Source: Ignavibacteriales bacterium
GTDB lineage: Bacteria; Bacteroidota; Ignavibacteria; Ignavibacteriales; Ignavibacteriaceae
NCBI GenBank assembly: GCA_012517155.1
Contig: JAAYVN010000110.1
Coordinates: forward strand, 24,448-88,447
DNA: 64,000 bases
Direction of reading: 5' to 3'
Positions 7,807 through 17,700 of this stretch are shown in pieces; position 1 is the first letter of the stretch, and each line of letters begins with the position of its first letter. The notes below the pieces were generated by a model, which worked only from the letters and a program-made list of their open reading frames with translations, made no database searches and was not told the origin of the DNA. Both the position numbers and the translations under genes were made by a program.

Positions 7807-9684
7807 TCATACTCCGGGTAGTGTAAAGACAAAATCGGTACCCTTCCCTTTTTCGCTGAACACTTGAATACTACCTCCATGTTTCTCGACAACCTCTTTA
7901 CAAAGCGTAAGTCCCAATCCAGTTCCTTTTTCCTTATTAGTTCCTTCTGTAGTGAACCTAACGCCAAGGTCGAACAGTTTTCCGATATCCTCCTTTGGGA
8001 TACCAACTCCTGTGTCTGAGACTGTAACTTTAACAAATTCATTTTCCTTTTCGCCCCTTAACGAAATACTACCTCCCGCATTAGTAAACTTGACTGCGTT
8101 TGAAATAAGATTTCTTATTACCAGTTTAACCATATTAGTATCAGCCGAAATATACAAATTATCAGGAATTTCATTTTTTAACTCAATTCCCTTATTATTA
8201 GCTACCAAAGTCAATGGTTCAAATACTTTTTCTGTTAATTTTTTAAGAGATATTAACTCCAAAGCTAAATTGTAGCTTTCATTTTGGAGTCTTGCCCAGT
8301 TAAGTAAATCGTCCAACATTTCAAATTGCTTCCTGAGAGCGGTATTTAACTCAGAACTAAAGAACTTGATCTCTTCCTTGCTTAAAGACTCATAATCAGT
8401 TGCAAGAATTTCGGATAATCCCAGGAAACCATCAAACGGACCTCTTAAATCGTGTGCGATTATCGAGAAGAACTTATTTTTCATGTCGTTTGCATGTTTC
8501 AGTTCCCCGGTATATTTTTCCAGTTGTATTTCACTTCTCTTTCTTTCGGTAATATCCGTAAAAATACTAAGGAGAAATAACTTTTCTCCCTCTTCATCAA
8601 TATAGGAATTGGCTACATGGACCCAAATTTTCCTACCGTTCCACAACTCCATTTCACGTTCAAAATGTGCATCTATTTTTTTATTTTTGAATCGTTCATA
8701 ATACCTTTTCTGAATATGCTCTCTCTCACTTTCGGAATAAATATCGCAAAGAGAATTCCCCTCCATTTCCTCCTTAGTTTTTCCGACCAAATCGCAAAAA
8801 GCCTTATTGACTTTTATGACTACATCATTAGCATCGGTAATCCGCATTCCACTAGCGGAGTTCTCCCAAACACCTCTGAATTCCATTTCTGAAATCTTTT
8901 GTGCTTTCTCTGCAAGTTTCCAGGCAGTAATATCTTCGACCGCACCTTCATAGAATAAAATTTTCCCCTCAGCATCTCTTACTACCCTGGCACTTTCCCT
9001 AACGTATAAAACTGATTTATCTTTTGTAAGCCATTCCGATTCAAATCCCTTTATTTCTCCGTTTTTCTCCAGAGTCTCTTTAAAATCCTTTCTTCTATAA
9101 ACCCTTTCCTCGTGCTCATCTTCAAGGTTTAATTTTGCGACTTCTTCAAATGAGTCATATCCGAGCAAATTTATTAATTTGGGATTTGCCAGCAGAATTT
9201 TTCCGTCAGGTGTGGTTCTGTATAATCCGACGACACTTTTTTCAAATATGGTTCTGAACTGCTCCTCTGCATGTCTTAACTTTAATTCAGTTTCTCTTTT
9301 TTCCCGAAGTTGAATGATTTTTTTAATTGCACTTTGTATTGCCGGTTGAATTCTTCTGAGGCTATCCTTCAGGATATAATCATCAGCACCCGCTTTTATG
9401 CATTCGACTGCTGTCATTTCATTAATTGAGCCGGTAATAAGGATAAATGGGGTGTCAGGATACTTTTCATTTCTGACCTTCAACGCTTCCAACCCACTAA
9501 AACCGTGCAAAGTATAGTCAGACAAAATGACATCCGGCACATTGATTTTTAAAGCTGATATATATTCATCCTCAAGTTCAACCAACTTAATATCGGCATC
9601 ATAATGTTTTTTAATTTCAATTGATATAAGCTTGGCATCACTTGGATTATCCTCTATCAACAAAACTTTTAATTTTTCTTTCAT
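7807..9684 (-). CDS. REC-PAS-PAS hybrid sensor histidine kinase
   Basis: 625 residues, cytoplasmic, without membrane segments. An N-terminal receiver (about 1-125) has phospho-acceptor Asp56 (VILSDYTLHG). Two PAS domains follow (about 140-260, ending VEDITAWK; about 265-385, ending FTDITERK). The HisKA helix is FFSIIAHDLRGPF with His411, followed by HATPase_c with NLISNAVKF, VSDTGVG, GTGLGLTLCKE and GKGTDFVFTLP. It is closely similar in its last PAS and kinase core to the neighbour ending at 3683, suggesting duplication within the island. The 14-bp gap to the upstream membrane sensor gene suggests the two are cotranscribed. Confidence 0.9.
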   Translation of the reverse strand: MKEKLKVLLIEDNPSDAKLISIEIKKHYDADIKLVELEDEYISALKINVPDVILSDYTLHGFSGLEALKVRNEKYPDTPFILITGSINEMTAVECIKAGADDYILKDSLRRIQPAIQSAIKKIIQLREKRETELKLRHAEEQFRTIFEKSVVGLYRTTPDGKILLANPKLINLLGYDSFEEVAKLNLEDEHEERVYRRKDFKETLEKNGEIKGFESEWLTKDKSVLYVRESARVVRDAEGKILFYEGAVEDITAWKLAEKAQKISEMEFRGVWENSASGMRITDANDVVIKVNKAFCDLVGKTKEEMEGNSLCDIYSESEREHIQKRYYERFKNKKIDAHFEREMELWNGRKIWVHVANSYIDEEGEKLFLLSIFTDITERKRSEIQLEKYTGELKHANDMKNKFFSIIAHDLRGPFDGFLGLSEILATDYESLSKEEIKFFSSELNTALRKQFEMLDDLLNWARLQNESYNLALELISLKKLTEKVFEPLTLVANNKGIELKNEIPDNLYISADTNMVKLVIRNLISNAVKFTNAGGSISLRGEKENEFVKVTVSDTGVGIPKEDIGKLFDLGVRFTTEGTNKEKGTGLGLTLCKEVVEKHGGSIQVFSEKGKGTDFVFTLPGV

Positions 9685-9698
9685 ACTATTTTAGGTTT

Positions 9699-11450
9699 TT
9701 AATAATTCCTTTCTGAGTCAGGCACAGAAAACACTATCTTGTTTTGCTTTCCTGATGAGCTTTCGAACCACATCTTTCCCCCCTGTTTTTTAATTATTTC
9801 TCTGGAAAGAGTTAATCCAATTCGTTCTTTATTATCAGTTTGTTGTGCCTCCAAAAAACTCTTTACTCCTTTACGGATTTCCCCGGAAGTTTCTTTCAAA
9901 TTATCGTGTTCACAATCAGTTACCGAAATCTCCACGAAATCTCTTTTTCGAATAGCGTTGACGTTAATATTTTCCCCTGACGCTGCATACTTAATACTAT
10001 TTGATACAAGATTCCTGAGGACTACTTTTATCAAATTATAATCCCCCTTTATTTCAAAGTTCTTAATTACATTACTGTTTAATCCAATTCCTTTCCGTAT
10101 GGCTGCTAATTCAAAATCCCTTAAAACACCCGAAGTAAGTTCTTCCAGATTTATTATCTCCACCCTCATTTTGAAATCCTCACTTTGAATATTAACCCAC
10201 TGGAGCATCTCATCAAGGAGATTATACTGTGCATTAAGTTCCGTATTGAGTTCTGATAATAATTTCTTTACGTCCTCACCTCTATGTATTTCATTGTTTT
10301 GATTTAACTCTGAGGTTTTTTTTAGCATACTATCATAAGGGAATCTCAGATCATTCGCAATTATCGCAAAAAGTTTATTCTTTGTTTCATTTGTTTTTTT
10401 AAGTTCGTCTGATTGCACCTTTAATTTTCTTTCCTGATCCTTTAACTTCGAAATATCTTCCAGTGCAGTAATAATGTGGGGTATTCCATTTAAATTGACC
10501 AGTTTACTAGAAGCCAAAGTAATAATAGGTTCGCCGTTTTTTTTCTTCAGCCACATTTCCCGTTTTTCAATTACCTTCTCCTTTCTAACCTGCTCAATCA
10601 TCTCTTTTCTTTGCTCAGGGAATGCCCATAACTCTCTTTCAACTGACGTTTTGCCAATACATTCTTCCCTGTTATAACCAAGCAATTCCGTAAAACCAGT
10701 ATTAATATCAATTATCAATCCATCCCATAAGCGTGATATTGCAACTGCATTCGGACTAGTATAAAAAACCGACTCAAAATGCTCCTTTGTCTCGTTTAAA
10801 TCGCTTATCAACCTTTGATTTATAAGGACAATAAATCCGTAGGTCCAAAGCAATCCAAAGATAAATGTAAGTATATATGGTGAAATATTAAAGAAATCCG
10901 TTGCACCGATATTACCCTCTAATCCGGAAAGGATTCCAATTGATCTCAGTACATACATAAATCCATAAAAGAGATAATTTGCAATCATTAAATTGCCGGC
11001 AGATTTTATAGACTCCAGATTAAACTTATGAAACAAAAATGCGCAATAGAATGAATAGAAAAACATTACTAAAGAAAAAATGAATGCACGTAAAGACATA
11101 TTGTCTTCAACGAATAGGAAATAAGATATTAATAAAGTGGCAATCAAGGAAACGAAATAGACAGTTCGGGGAGATTCATTTCTATCAAAAAATCTTAAAA
11201 TACCAATAATCATGAAAATGAATGCAAGAAACGATGTTATGTTTTGGAACAAAATGGCAACCTGTGCCACGGAAGGGAGAGCACGGAGAATATTGAAGAA
11301 TAATACAAGAACCATCGTGGCTGCAACAAGAAGCCACCAGCCTAATCCTGAGAACCGTCTATTGATTATAAACTGCTGGAACAACACCAAAAATTGGATC
11401 ATATGTGTTATTCCCATGATTATAAGCAGTACAAAATAGGAATTGTCCAA
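9699..11450 (-). CDS. Seven-helix membrane PAS protein with degenerate histidine kinase core
   Basis: 583 residues. The first 210 form about seven hydrophobic helices, then a PAS (about 220-335, ending ITALEDISKLK). The kinase-like region reads FAIIANDLRFPY: Asn366 replaces the phospho-acceptor His seen in both neighbours (FSIIAHDLR). The N-box is kept (NLVSNSIKY), but the DxGxG box is replaced by VTDCEHDN and the GLGL box is weakened to RIGLTLSRE. It is therefore probably not an autokinase and may act as a membrane input partner for the kinase encoded 14 bp downstream. The start is TTG 11450, six bases after AAGGAG. Confidence 0.8.
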   Translation of the reverse strand: MDNSYFVLLIIMGITHMIQFLVLFQQFIINRRFSGLGWWLLVAATMVLVLFFNILRALPSVAQVAILFQNITSFLAFIFMIIGILRFFDRNESPRTVYFVSLIATLLISYFLFVEDNMSLRAFIFSLVMFFYSFYCAFLFHKFNLESIKSAGNLMIANYLFYGFMYVLRSIGILSGLEGNIGATDFFNISPYILTFIFGLLWTYGFIVLINQRLISDLNETKEHFESVFYTSPNAVAISRLWDGLIIDINTGFTELLGYNREECIGKTSVERELWAFPEQRKEMIEQVRKEKVIEKREMWLKKKNGEPIITLASSKLVNLNGIPHIITALEDISKLKDQERKLKVQSDELKKTNETKNKLFAIIANDLRFPYDSMLKKTSELNQNNEIHRGEDVKKLLSELNTELNAQYNLLDEMLQWVNIQSEDFKMRVEIINLEELTSGVLRDFELAAIRKGIGLNSNVIKNFEIKGDYNLIKVVLRNLVSNSIKYAASGENINVNAIRKRDFVEISVTDCEHDNLKETSGEIRKGVKSFLEAQQTDNKERIGLTLSREIIKKQGGKMWFESSSGKQNKIVFSVPDSERNY

Positions 11451-11783
11451 CTAAACTCCTTATATTTTATGAAATAGCTCTTTCGCTTTCAAGACGAAAA
11501 ACCACTAAATGCAAATGATAATATAATAAAAAAAAACTTTTCTACCCCTCCCTTTTTTTGACGTTATAAATTTTGGGAATTCCTGAAAATACTATTAAAT
11601 ATTTTTATCATATTTCTCAATCCGGTTGAAAAACATCAGAACCCGGTTTCGTCAAGGTCCAAAACCCCAGGATATTCAGACAGATCTTTTATATTATCTA
11701 ATTTTCAATTTAATATGCCTCACATCCATTTTTTGGCTCTTGATTAAGTTTTCACTATATTATATTTAATAAATTAGGAAAAA
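11451..11783. other. Divergent intergenic region, no gene seen
   Basis: 333 bp between the minus-strand membrane sensor and the plus-strand VirK-like gene. It must hold promoters for both directions. It is AT-rich with a T/A run near 11527 and a short CCGG-bounded segment around 11622-11646. I cannot assign a promoter with confidence and see no ORF or RNA gene. Confidence 0.4.
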
Positions 11784-12251
11784 ATGAAAAAAACGGTTGT
11801 ATTTCTAATCATTTCTTTCATCTCTACGGTAAGTATTGGGAATCCTGAGAGGATAAACTCCATTTCCGAGCTCCTAAATAAACTCAAAGACGGATATACT
11901 CCCCGAATAATAATTAATTATTCATTATGTATATCTGACAATCAAGATTCTGAAGTAACGAAAGAAATAATTGGAGGAATGACTCTGGATAATTTTGAAT
12001 ATTTTTCTCCCGGTTCAATAAATAATCCTAATGGTTATATAGCGACCTCAGAATCACATCTAATTCAACACAATAAATATGGTAATGTTCTTAACTATAT
12101 TAAAATAAGATTTTTTGATAACGAGAAAGTCGAGATAATCGCCAGGTATCTTAATCCTGAGACATTTGAAGTTATAATGGATCAAACTTATAATTCAATA
12201 ATAAATAATTCAAAAAATAACGGTGGCGTTTCTTTATTTTTAACTCAATAA
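11784..12251 (+). CDS. VirK-like exported protein
   Basis: 155 residues with a signal peptide (MKKTVVFLIISFISTVSIG), so predicted periplasmic. The mature part follows the VirK (pfam06903) pattern: a short ELLNKLKDGYTPRIIINYSLC start containing one cysteine, GGMTLDNF, a central hydrophilic stretch, then NYIKIRFFDNEKVEIIARYL. VirK proteins are small exported proteins of unclear biochemical role. The next gene begins 14 bp downstream, so it is probably the first gene of a unit with the cobalamin protein and the kinase. A periplasmic ligand or accessory role is a guess. Confidence 0.55.
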   Translation: MKKTVVFLIISFISTVSIGNPERINSISELLNKLKDGYTPRIIINYSLCISDNQDSEVTKEIIGGMTLDNFEYFSPGSINNPNGYIATSESHLIQHNKYGNVLNYIKIRFFDNEKVEIIARYLNPETFEVIMDQTYNSIINNSKNNGGVSLFLTQ

Positions 12252-12265
12252 TTAAAGATATTTAA

Positions 12266-13333
12266 ATGGATAATCTGTACAATTCTACGGCAGTTAAAAT
12301 CAAGGCAATGAGAAGCACCCTCCCCGACTTGCTCCTCGAAAAGCATTTTGAATTGCAACCCTCTCTGAAAGAAAAATATAGTGAGCGTCAAACAGCACTT
12401 TATAAAGAAGATACAGCCTACCATTTAAGCTATTTATCGGAGGCAATTTCTGCAAATGAACCACTTCTTTTTAACGAGTATCTTTCCTGGGCGAAATCCT
12501 TTTTTGCTAATCTTCCCGTAACAGATGAGGAAATAATCCTGAATCTGGAATTGCTTCGGGATGAGGCTGCATCAAAGCTTTCTGATGGGGAAATTAATAT
12601 TCTGAAATCATTTGTCAATAAGGGAATTGAACACTACAAGACATTTGATCCGGAGATTCCTTCCTTTATTGATGATAAAAAACCTCTTGCTTCCATTGCA
12701 AAAAGTTATCTTGATCACCTGATTAAGGGAGATAAGAATCCTGCGCAGGAATCAATCCTCAATTGTGTAAAAAACAGTGTTCCAATCAAAGATATTTATC
12801 TGCATGTTTTCCAAGTTACACAAAGAGAAACCGGGCGTCTCTGGCAAATTAATCGTCTAAGTGTTGCCCAGGAACATTATATAACGGCAGCAACACAGTT
12901 CATAATGTCGAGGTTGTACCCCTATCTTTTCTCATCGACTCAGAAAAAACAAAAGATCATAATTTCCTGCACAGCCGGAGAACTGCATGAACTTGGTGCG
13001 CGGATGGTTGCGGACTTCTTTGAAATGGATGGATGGGATAGCTATTACTTCGGTGCGAATACACCGCCAGCATCGCTGATTAATGCAATTCAAACATACA
13101 AACCGGCTGTTGTTGCTCTGTCGGTAAGCATGACTTTCAATCTCTCATCATTAACAGAACTAATTTCTGAAATCCGCAGGAATCCGGCTCTGAATGAGAT
13201 AAAAATTATTGTCGGGGGTTTTCCTTTTCTGATCTCTCCCAATTTATGGCAACATGTAGGTGCGGATGGATGTGCTTCTGATGCTTTGGCGGCAATTAAT
13301 TTAGCTTCTCAACTAACAAACACCAACAAATAA
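12266..13333 (+). CDS. Cobalamin-binding photosensor-like protein (Wx9EH type), no DNA-binding domain
   Basis: 355 residues. Residues about 15-100 form a helical domain (EDTAYHLSYLSEA...LFNEYLSWAK) often seen before such sensors. Residues about 135-220 match the four-helix cap of B12-binding domains and contain Trp193, nine residues, then Glu203-His204, which is the Wx9EH signature of AdoCbl light sensors such as CarH. Residues about 228-350 form the Rossmann-like B12 fold with ELHELG, His241 being the expected lower axial ligand, followed by GWDSYYFGAN and a GG near the end. CarH-type proteins carry a MerR DNA-binding domain; this one does not. Its TAA overlaps the ATG of the next kinase gene (TAATG), so signal output through that kinase is likely. 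Confidence 0.85.
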   Translation: MDNLYNSTAVKIKAMRSTLPDLLLEKHFELQPSLKEKYSERQTALYKEDTAYHLSYLSEAISANEPLLFNEYLSWAKSFFANLPVTDEEIILNLELLRDEAASKLSDGEINILKSFVNKGIEHYKTFDPEIPSFIDDKKPLASIAKSYLDHLIKGDKNPAQESILNCVKNSVPIKDIYLHVFQVTQRETGRLWQINRLSVAQEHYITAATQFIMSRLYPYLFSSTQKKQKIIISCTAGELHELGARMVADFFEMDGWDSYYFGANTPPASLINAIQTYKPAVVALSVSMTFNLSSLTELISEIRRNPALNEIKIIVGGFPFLISPNLWQHVGADGCASDALAAINLASQLTNTNK

Positions 13334-14541
13334 TGAATACATCAAACGAAGGTATTCTGTTAATGCTGGATAGCAACGGATATATCAGTCAAATCCTATT
13401 CAATAATTTAAGCATTAGTAATAGTAATAATCAGATGAGTATATCTCCGAAAGCCGGTTCGCTATTCAGTTCGCTATTCAGAGATGAAGATTTGCAAAGA
13501 GTCCTCTCTTTCCTAGTTGACATTAAGAGTAAATCGGCCTCTTTCGGGTGGGAACTTTTTTTAAAGGAGAACTACTGTTCATTACCAGTATCATTTGGTG
13601 GTGCAATACTTGAAAATAGAATCATGGTATTCGGCTCTTTTTCAACGGTTGATTTTTCACGATTCTTTTCCGGCATGATGGTGATAAACAATGAACAAAC
13701 GGAGCATATCCGGAAACTCGAGAAAGAACGTTTAAAATCTCTAAACTCAAAATCCGCGGATTCGGTTTTGATGTTCGATGAGTTAACAAGACTTAATAAT
13801 GATCTGGTTAATATGCAGAGGGAACTTTCCAAAAAGAATCATGAACTTGCAGAATTAAACAAACTTAAGAACCAGTTTATCGGAATGGCTGCCCACGATC
13901 TTCGCAGTCCCCTTGGAAACATTCTTAATTTTTGTGAGTTTATTGAAGAAGAACCGGAGAATCTTTCATCAGACCAGAAAGAATTTATCTCCACAATTGA
14001 TAGTTTGGCAACCTTTATGCTAAATATGGTAAATGAACTCCTTGATGTCACTTCCATTGAGCAGGGAGAGATAAATTTATCAAAAAATGACTATGATCTG
14101 ATTACCTGTATAAACAGAGTCGTTTATCTTAATAAATCACTTGCGGACAGGAAAAATATCAAGATCAATACACCCACATTTCCGCAACAACTTATTGTCA
14201 ATATTGATAAGAGCAAAATAGAACAAGTACTAACGAATTTATTAACAAACGCAATAAAATACTCTTTTCCCGAGAGTATTGTAGACATCTTAATCCACCA
14301 GCAAGCGGATGAAGTTGCAGTTTCTATCCGGGATCATGGTCAGGGAATTAAATCCGACGAACTAAGACTCCTATTCAAACCATTTCAAAAAACCAGTACT
14401 CAGGCAACGGCAGGGGAAAAAAGTATAGGCCTGGGGCTTTTTATAGTTAAAAGAATAGTGGAAGCACATGGTGGGAAAATTACCGCCGAAAGTATTTTAA
14501 ATTCGGGCACCACATTTACTTTTACCCTCCCCACAAAATGA
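13333..14541 (+). CDS. Soluble histidine kinase translationally coupled to the cobalamin sensor
   Basis: 402 residues without membrane segments. Residues 1-125 look like a divergent PAS fold (GILLMLDSNGYISQILFNN). A coiled coil (about 130-175) leads into HisKA with GMAAHDLRSPLGN, His188. HATPase_c has NLLTNAIKYS, RDHGQGI, GLGLFIVKRIVEAHGG and STFTFTLP-like ending, so the core is complete. No receiver is attached, so a separate response regulator is needed; the hybrid kinase 160 bp downstream or the receivers at 18.7-19.9 kb are candidates. The TAATG overlap with the cobalamin protein implies fixed co-production. Confidence 0.9.
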   Translation: MNTSNEGILLMLDSNGYISQILFNNLSISNSNNQMSISPKAGSLFSSLFRDEDLQRVLSFLVDIKSKSASFGWELFLKENYCSLPVSFGGAILENRIMVFGSFSTVDFSRFFSGMMVINNEQTEHIRKLEKERLKSLNSKSADSVLMFDELTRLNNDLVNMQRELSKKNHELAELNKLKNQFIGMAAHDLRSPLGNILNFCEFIEEEPENLSSDQKEFISTIDSLATFMLNMVNELLDVTSIEQGEINLSKNDYDLITCINRVVYLNKSLADRKNIKINTPTFPQQLIVNIDKSKIEQVLTNLLTNAIKYSFPESIVDILIHQQADEVAVSIRDHGQGIKSDELRLLFKPFQKTSTQATAGEKSIGLGLFIVKRIVEAHGGKITAESILNSGTTFTFTLPTK

Positions 14542-14701
14542 ATAGCCATAAATTTTTTTCTTGTATATTTTCTCCTGTTTGTTTATTTTTCTATTCTAGT
14601 TTTAGAAAGCATTTGTAAATTCAGACACCTGATAATTTGCTTTATGTAAAAAGGTTATTTAACATCTAAATGCTTAAACAAAAACCCCTTAGGCAAAGTT
14701 T

Positions 14702-17700
14702 ATGAATAACGAAAAGAATAATGAAACCAGAACCGATTCGTCTTCAATGACGAATTTGGATTACACCACGATTGAGAAAATCCTAATCAATTCTCCAATT
14801 ATTACAGCCCTTCATGATAAGGATCTGAACATGATTTGGGCAAATAAAGCCTACCAAGAAGCGACCGGATTGTCACTTGAAGAAATTAAAGGGAAAAAAT
14901 GCTATTCGGTCTGGAATCTATCTAAGCCATGTAACAATTGCCCCGTCCTCGTTGCCGCCCAAACAGGAAAGCCCTACGAAACCGAACTGACCCCCGAAAA
15001 TCAGGATCACTGGCCGGAGTCCCAAGGTTATTGGTTATCTAAAGCTGCTCCTATTTTTGATGATAACGGTCAGCTAATTGGAGTTGTTGAGAATGCTATA
15101 AGTACTACAGATCAGAGAGAAAAAGAAAAGTTAGTCAATTTTCAAGCTCACATTCTAAACGAAATTCGCGAATCCATTATTGCTACTGATCTTCAAGGTA
15201 ATATAACTTATTGGAATAAGGGAGCGGAAAGAAACTTCGGTTATACAAGTGATGAAGTACTTGGGAAAAATGTAGTGGAAATCACTCCAACTACAATGAC
15301 TGTTAAGCAGGCTGAGGAAATTTTGTCAAAACTCAGACTGGGTGAAACCTGGAGAGGTGAATTTAAACTTCGCCGCAAAGATGGGAGTGAATTCTGGGGT
15401 TATGTTTATGATAATCCTATACTTAATAATAAGAACGAGTTAACGGGTATAGTGGGAATTTCCTATGACCTTACTCAAATAAAGGAAGCTGAATATGCCC
15501 TAAAGCATTCCTCCGATTTAATGAATTATATCATTGAACACAACCGGAGTGCCGTAGCTGTTCTTGATAAAAATTTAAATTATATCTATGTAAGTAAAAA
15601 ATATTTGGATGATTATGGAATAAAAGAAGAATCTATAATAGGTAAAAACCATTATGATATATTTCACGACATTCCTCAAAAATGGAAAGAAATACATAAG
15701 AAGGTGCTTATTGGAGAAATATTCAGTGCAGAGGATGATCCTTACGAGCGAGAAGATGGAACAGTTTACTGGACACGATGGGAATGCCGCCCCTGGCATG
15801 AAGCCGATGGTTCAATAGGTGGAATTATTATTTACAACGAAATTACTAACAGACAAAAAGCTTTAGAAAACCAGCTACGCTTTTACAATGAGAGACTTAA
15901 GTTGCTAACTTCCATAACCGAACAAGTAATAGGGAAAAAACCGATTGACATTGCGGCAAATAAAATGCTGAGCGAGATAGTAAAAGCGTTTAAGGCTGAC
16001 GCGGGGGTAATCCGGATTATTAAAGGGGAGAAATTGCAACTGCTAACAAAGTACAATGTTCCGGACGATAGTGTTGTAGCTGAGTTGCCGATTAATTTTG
16101 GTATAGCCCACACAATTCTTACAACCATGTCACCTCAGGCTATTATTGACACCCAAATAAATGAAACCACAAAAAATATTACAAGTTATCATGCAAATGC
16201 ATTTCAATTCAAATCATATGCGGGAGCTCCTTTGCTGGTCCACAATGAAGCAATCGGAATTATCGGGATTTATGTTACTAATGAAATGCGAGAAATTACA
16301 GACGAAGACCTAACCCATCTACAGATTGTGGCAAACCATTTAGCTGCTGCAATCCAAAATGAATTCCTTTACAAGGAAGTAATGTCCCAAAAAACGGAAC
16401 TTGAATCCGAAATAACCGCCCGAATAAAAACAGAAGAAAACCTATCGGAGAGGGAAAAACAGCTTAATATGATTGCTGAAACAACCGGAGCAGTTTTTTA
16501 CCGCTTAAGATATTCGGATATGAAATATGATTATATGCATCCTGCGATTGAGCAACTTACCGGTTATTCGGTTGAAGAAATAACAGAAATGGGTTTCAAA
16601 CCTATTGTTCTTGCTATTGAGCAAGCAGGTGGTGAGGAAATAGATGCAGATAAACTTGAATTAAACAGAGACAAACTCAAGTACCAGTTTCATGCTGATT
16701 ATCAGATTCGCAAACGTAATGGTGATGTAAGATGGATCTCAGATCAATCCAATCCATGGTGTAGTCATGATGGCAACCTTTTAGGCTCTGTTGGAATTCT
16801 TAATGATATTACTCAAAGAAAAATTACCGAAAAGGAGGTTCAAAGAGCCAGAGAAAAAGCAGAAGAGTTAGTGGCAATTAAATCCAACTTTTTCTCTAAT
16901 ATGAGTCACGAGCTAAGAACTCCACTCGTGGGCATCCTGGGTTTTTCAGAAATTCTTCAGGATGAACTGAGCGGAGATTCAGAATTAAATGAAATTGCAG
17001 GATTTATTAATGTAAGTGGTAAACGTCTTTTAGAAACACTTAACCTACTACTTGACAGTTCAAAACTTGAAGCAGGAAAGGTAGAAGTAAATATTGCAGA
17101 TGCAAATATTGTTCCTATTCTGAACGATGTATATAATCTCTACTTCCCAATTGCATTAAAAAAGGGACTTTCTTTTAACTTTAAATGCGAAAAAGATTTT
17201 ATTCTTGCAAAAATTGATGAAATTCTAACAAGATCTATATTGGACAATCTTGTCAACAATGCCATCAAGTTTACAAATCAAGGAAACGTGACTATAGCAA
17301 TTGAGAGTAACTCCCGATCAGTTGAAATCAATATTATTGATACGGGTATTGGAATCCCAGAAGACAAACAAGACATTATTTGGGAAGAATTCCGCCAAGT
17401 AAGCGAAGGAGTAAACAGAAGTTTTGAAGGAAGCGGATTAGGACTTTCAATATCAAAACATTATGCTGATCTTATGGGGGGAAAGATTTCAGTTGAAAGC
17501 AATATAGGGAAAGGATCTACATTCAGACTTATCCTGCCTGCTGTAGAAAAAGAAATTCCCCATGCCCATGATGATACTCAGCTTTCAATTAATATTCATA
17601 GAACCGAGATAATGGAAATCAAGATCAAACCTAATATCCTATATGTTGAGGATGATAAAGTTTCAGCGGAAGTTCTAGTTTATGCGACAAAGAATTTGTA

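Noticed and set aside
7734..8042. 102-codon minus-strand ORF overlapping the end of the REC-PAS-PAS kinase
   Set aside because: Alternative frame of the HATPase domain with no motif.
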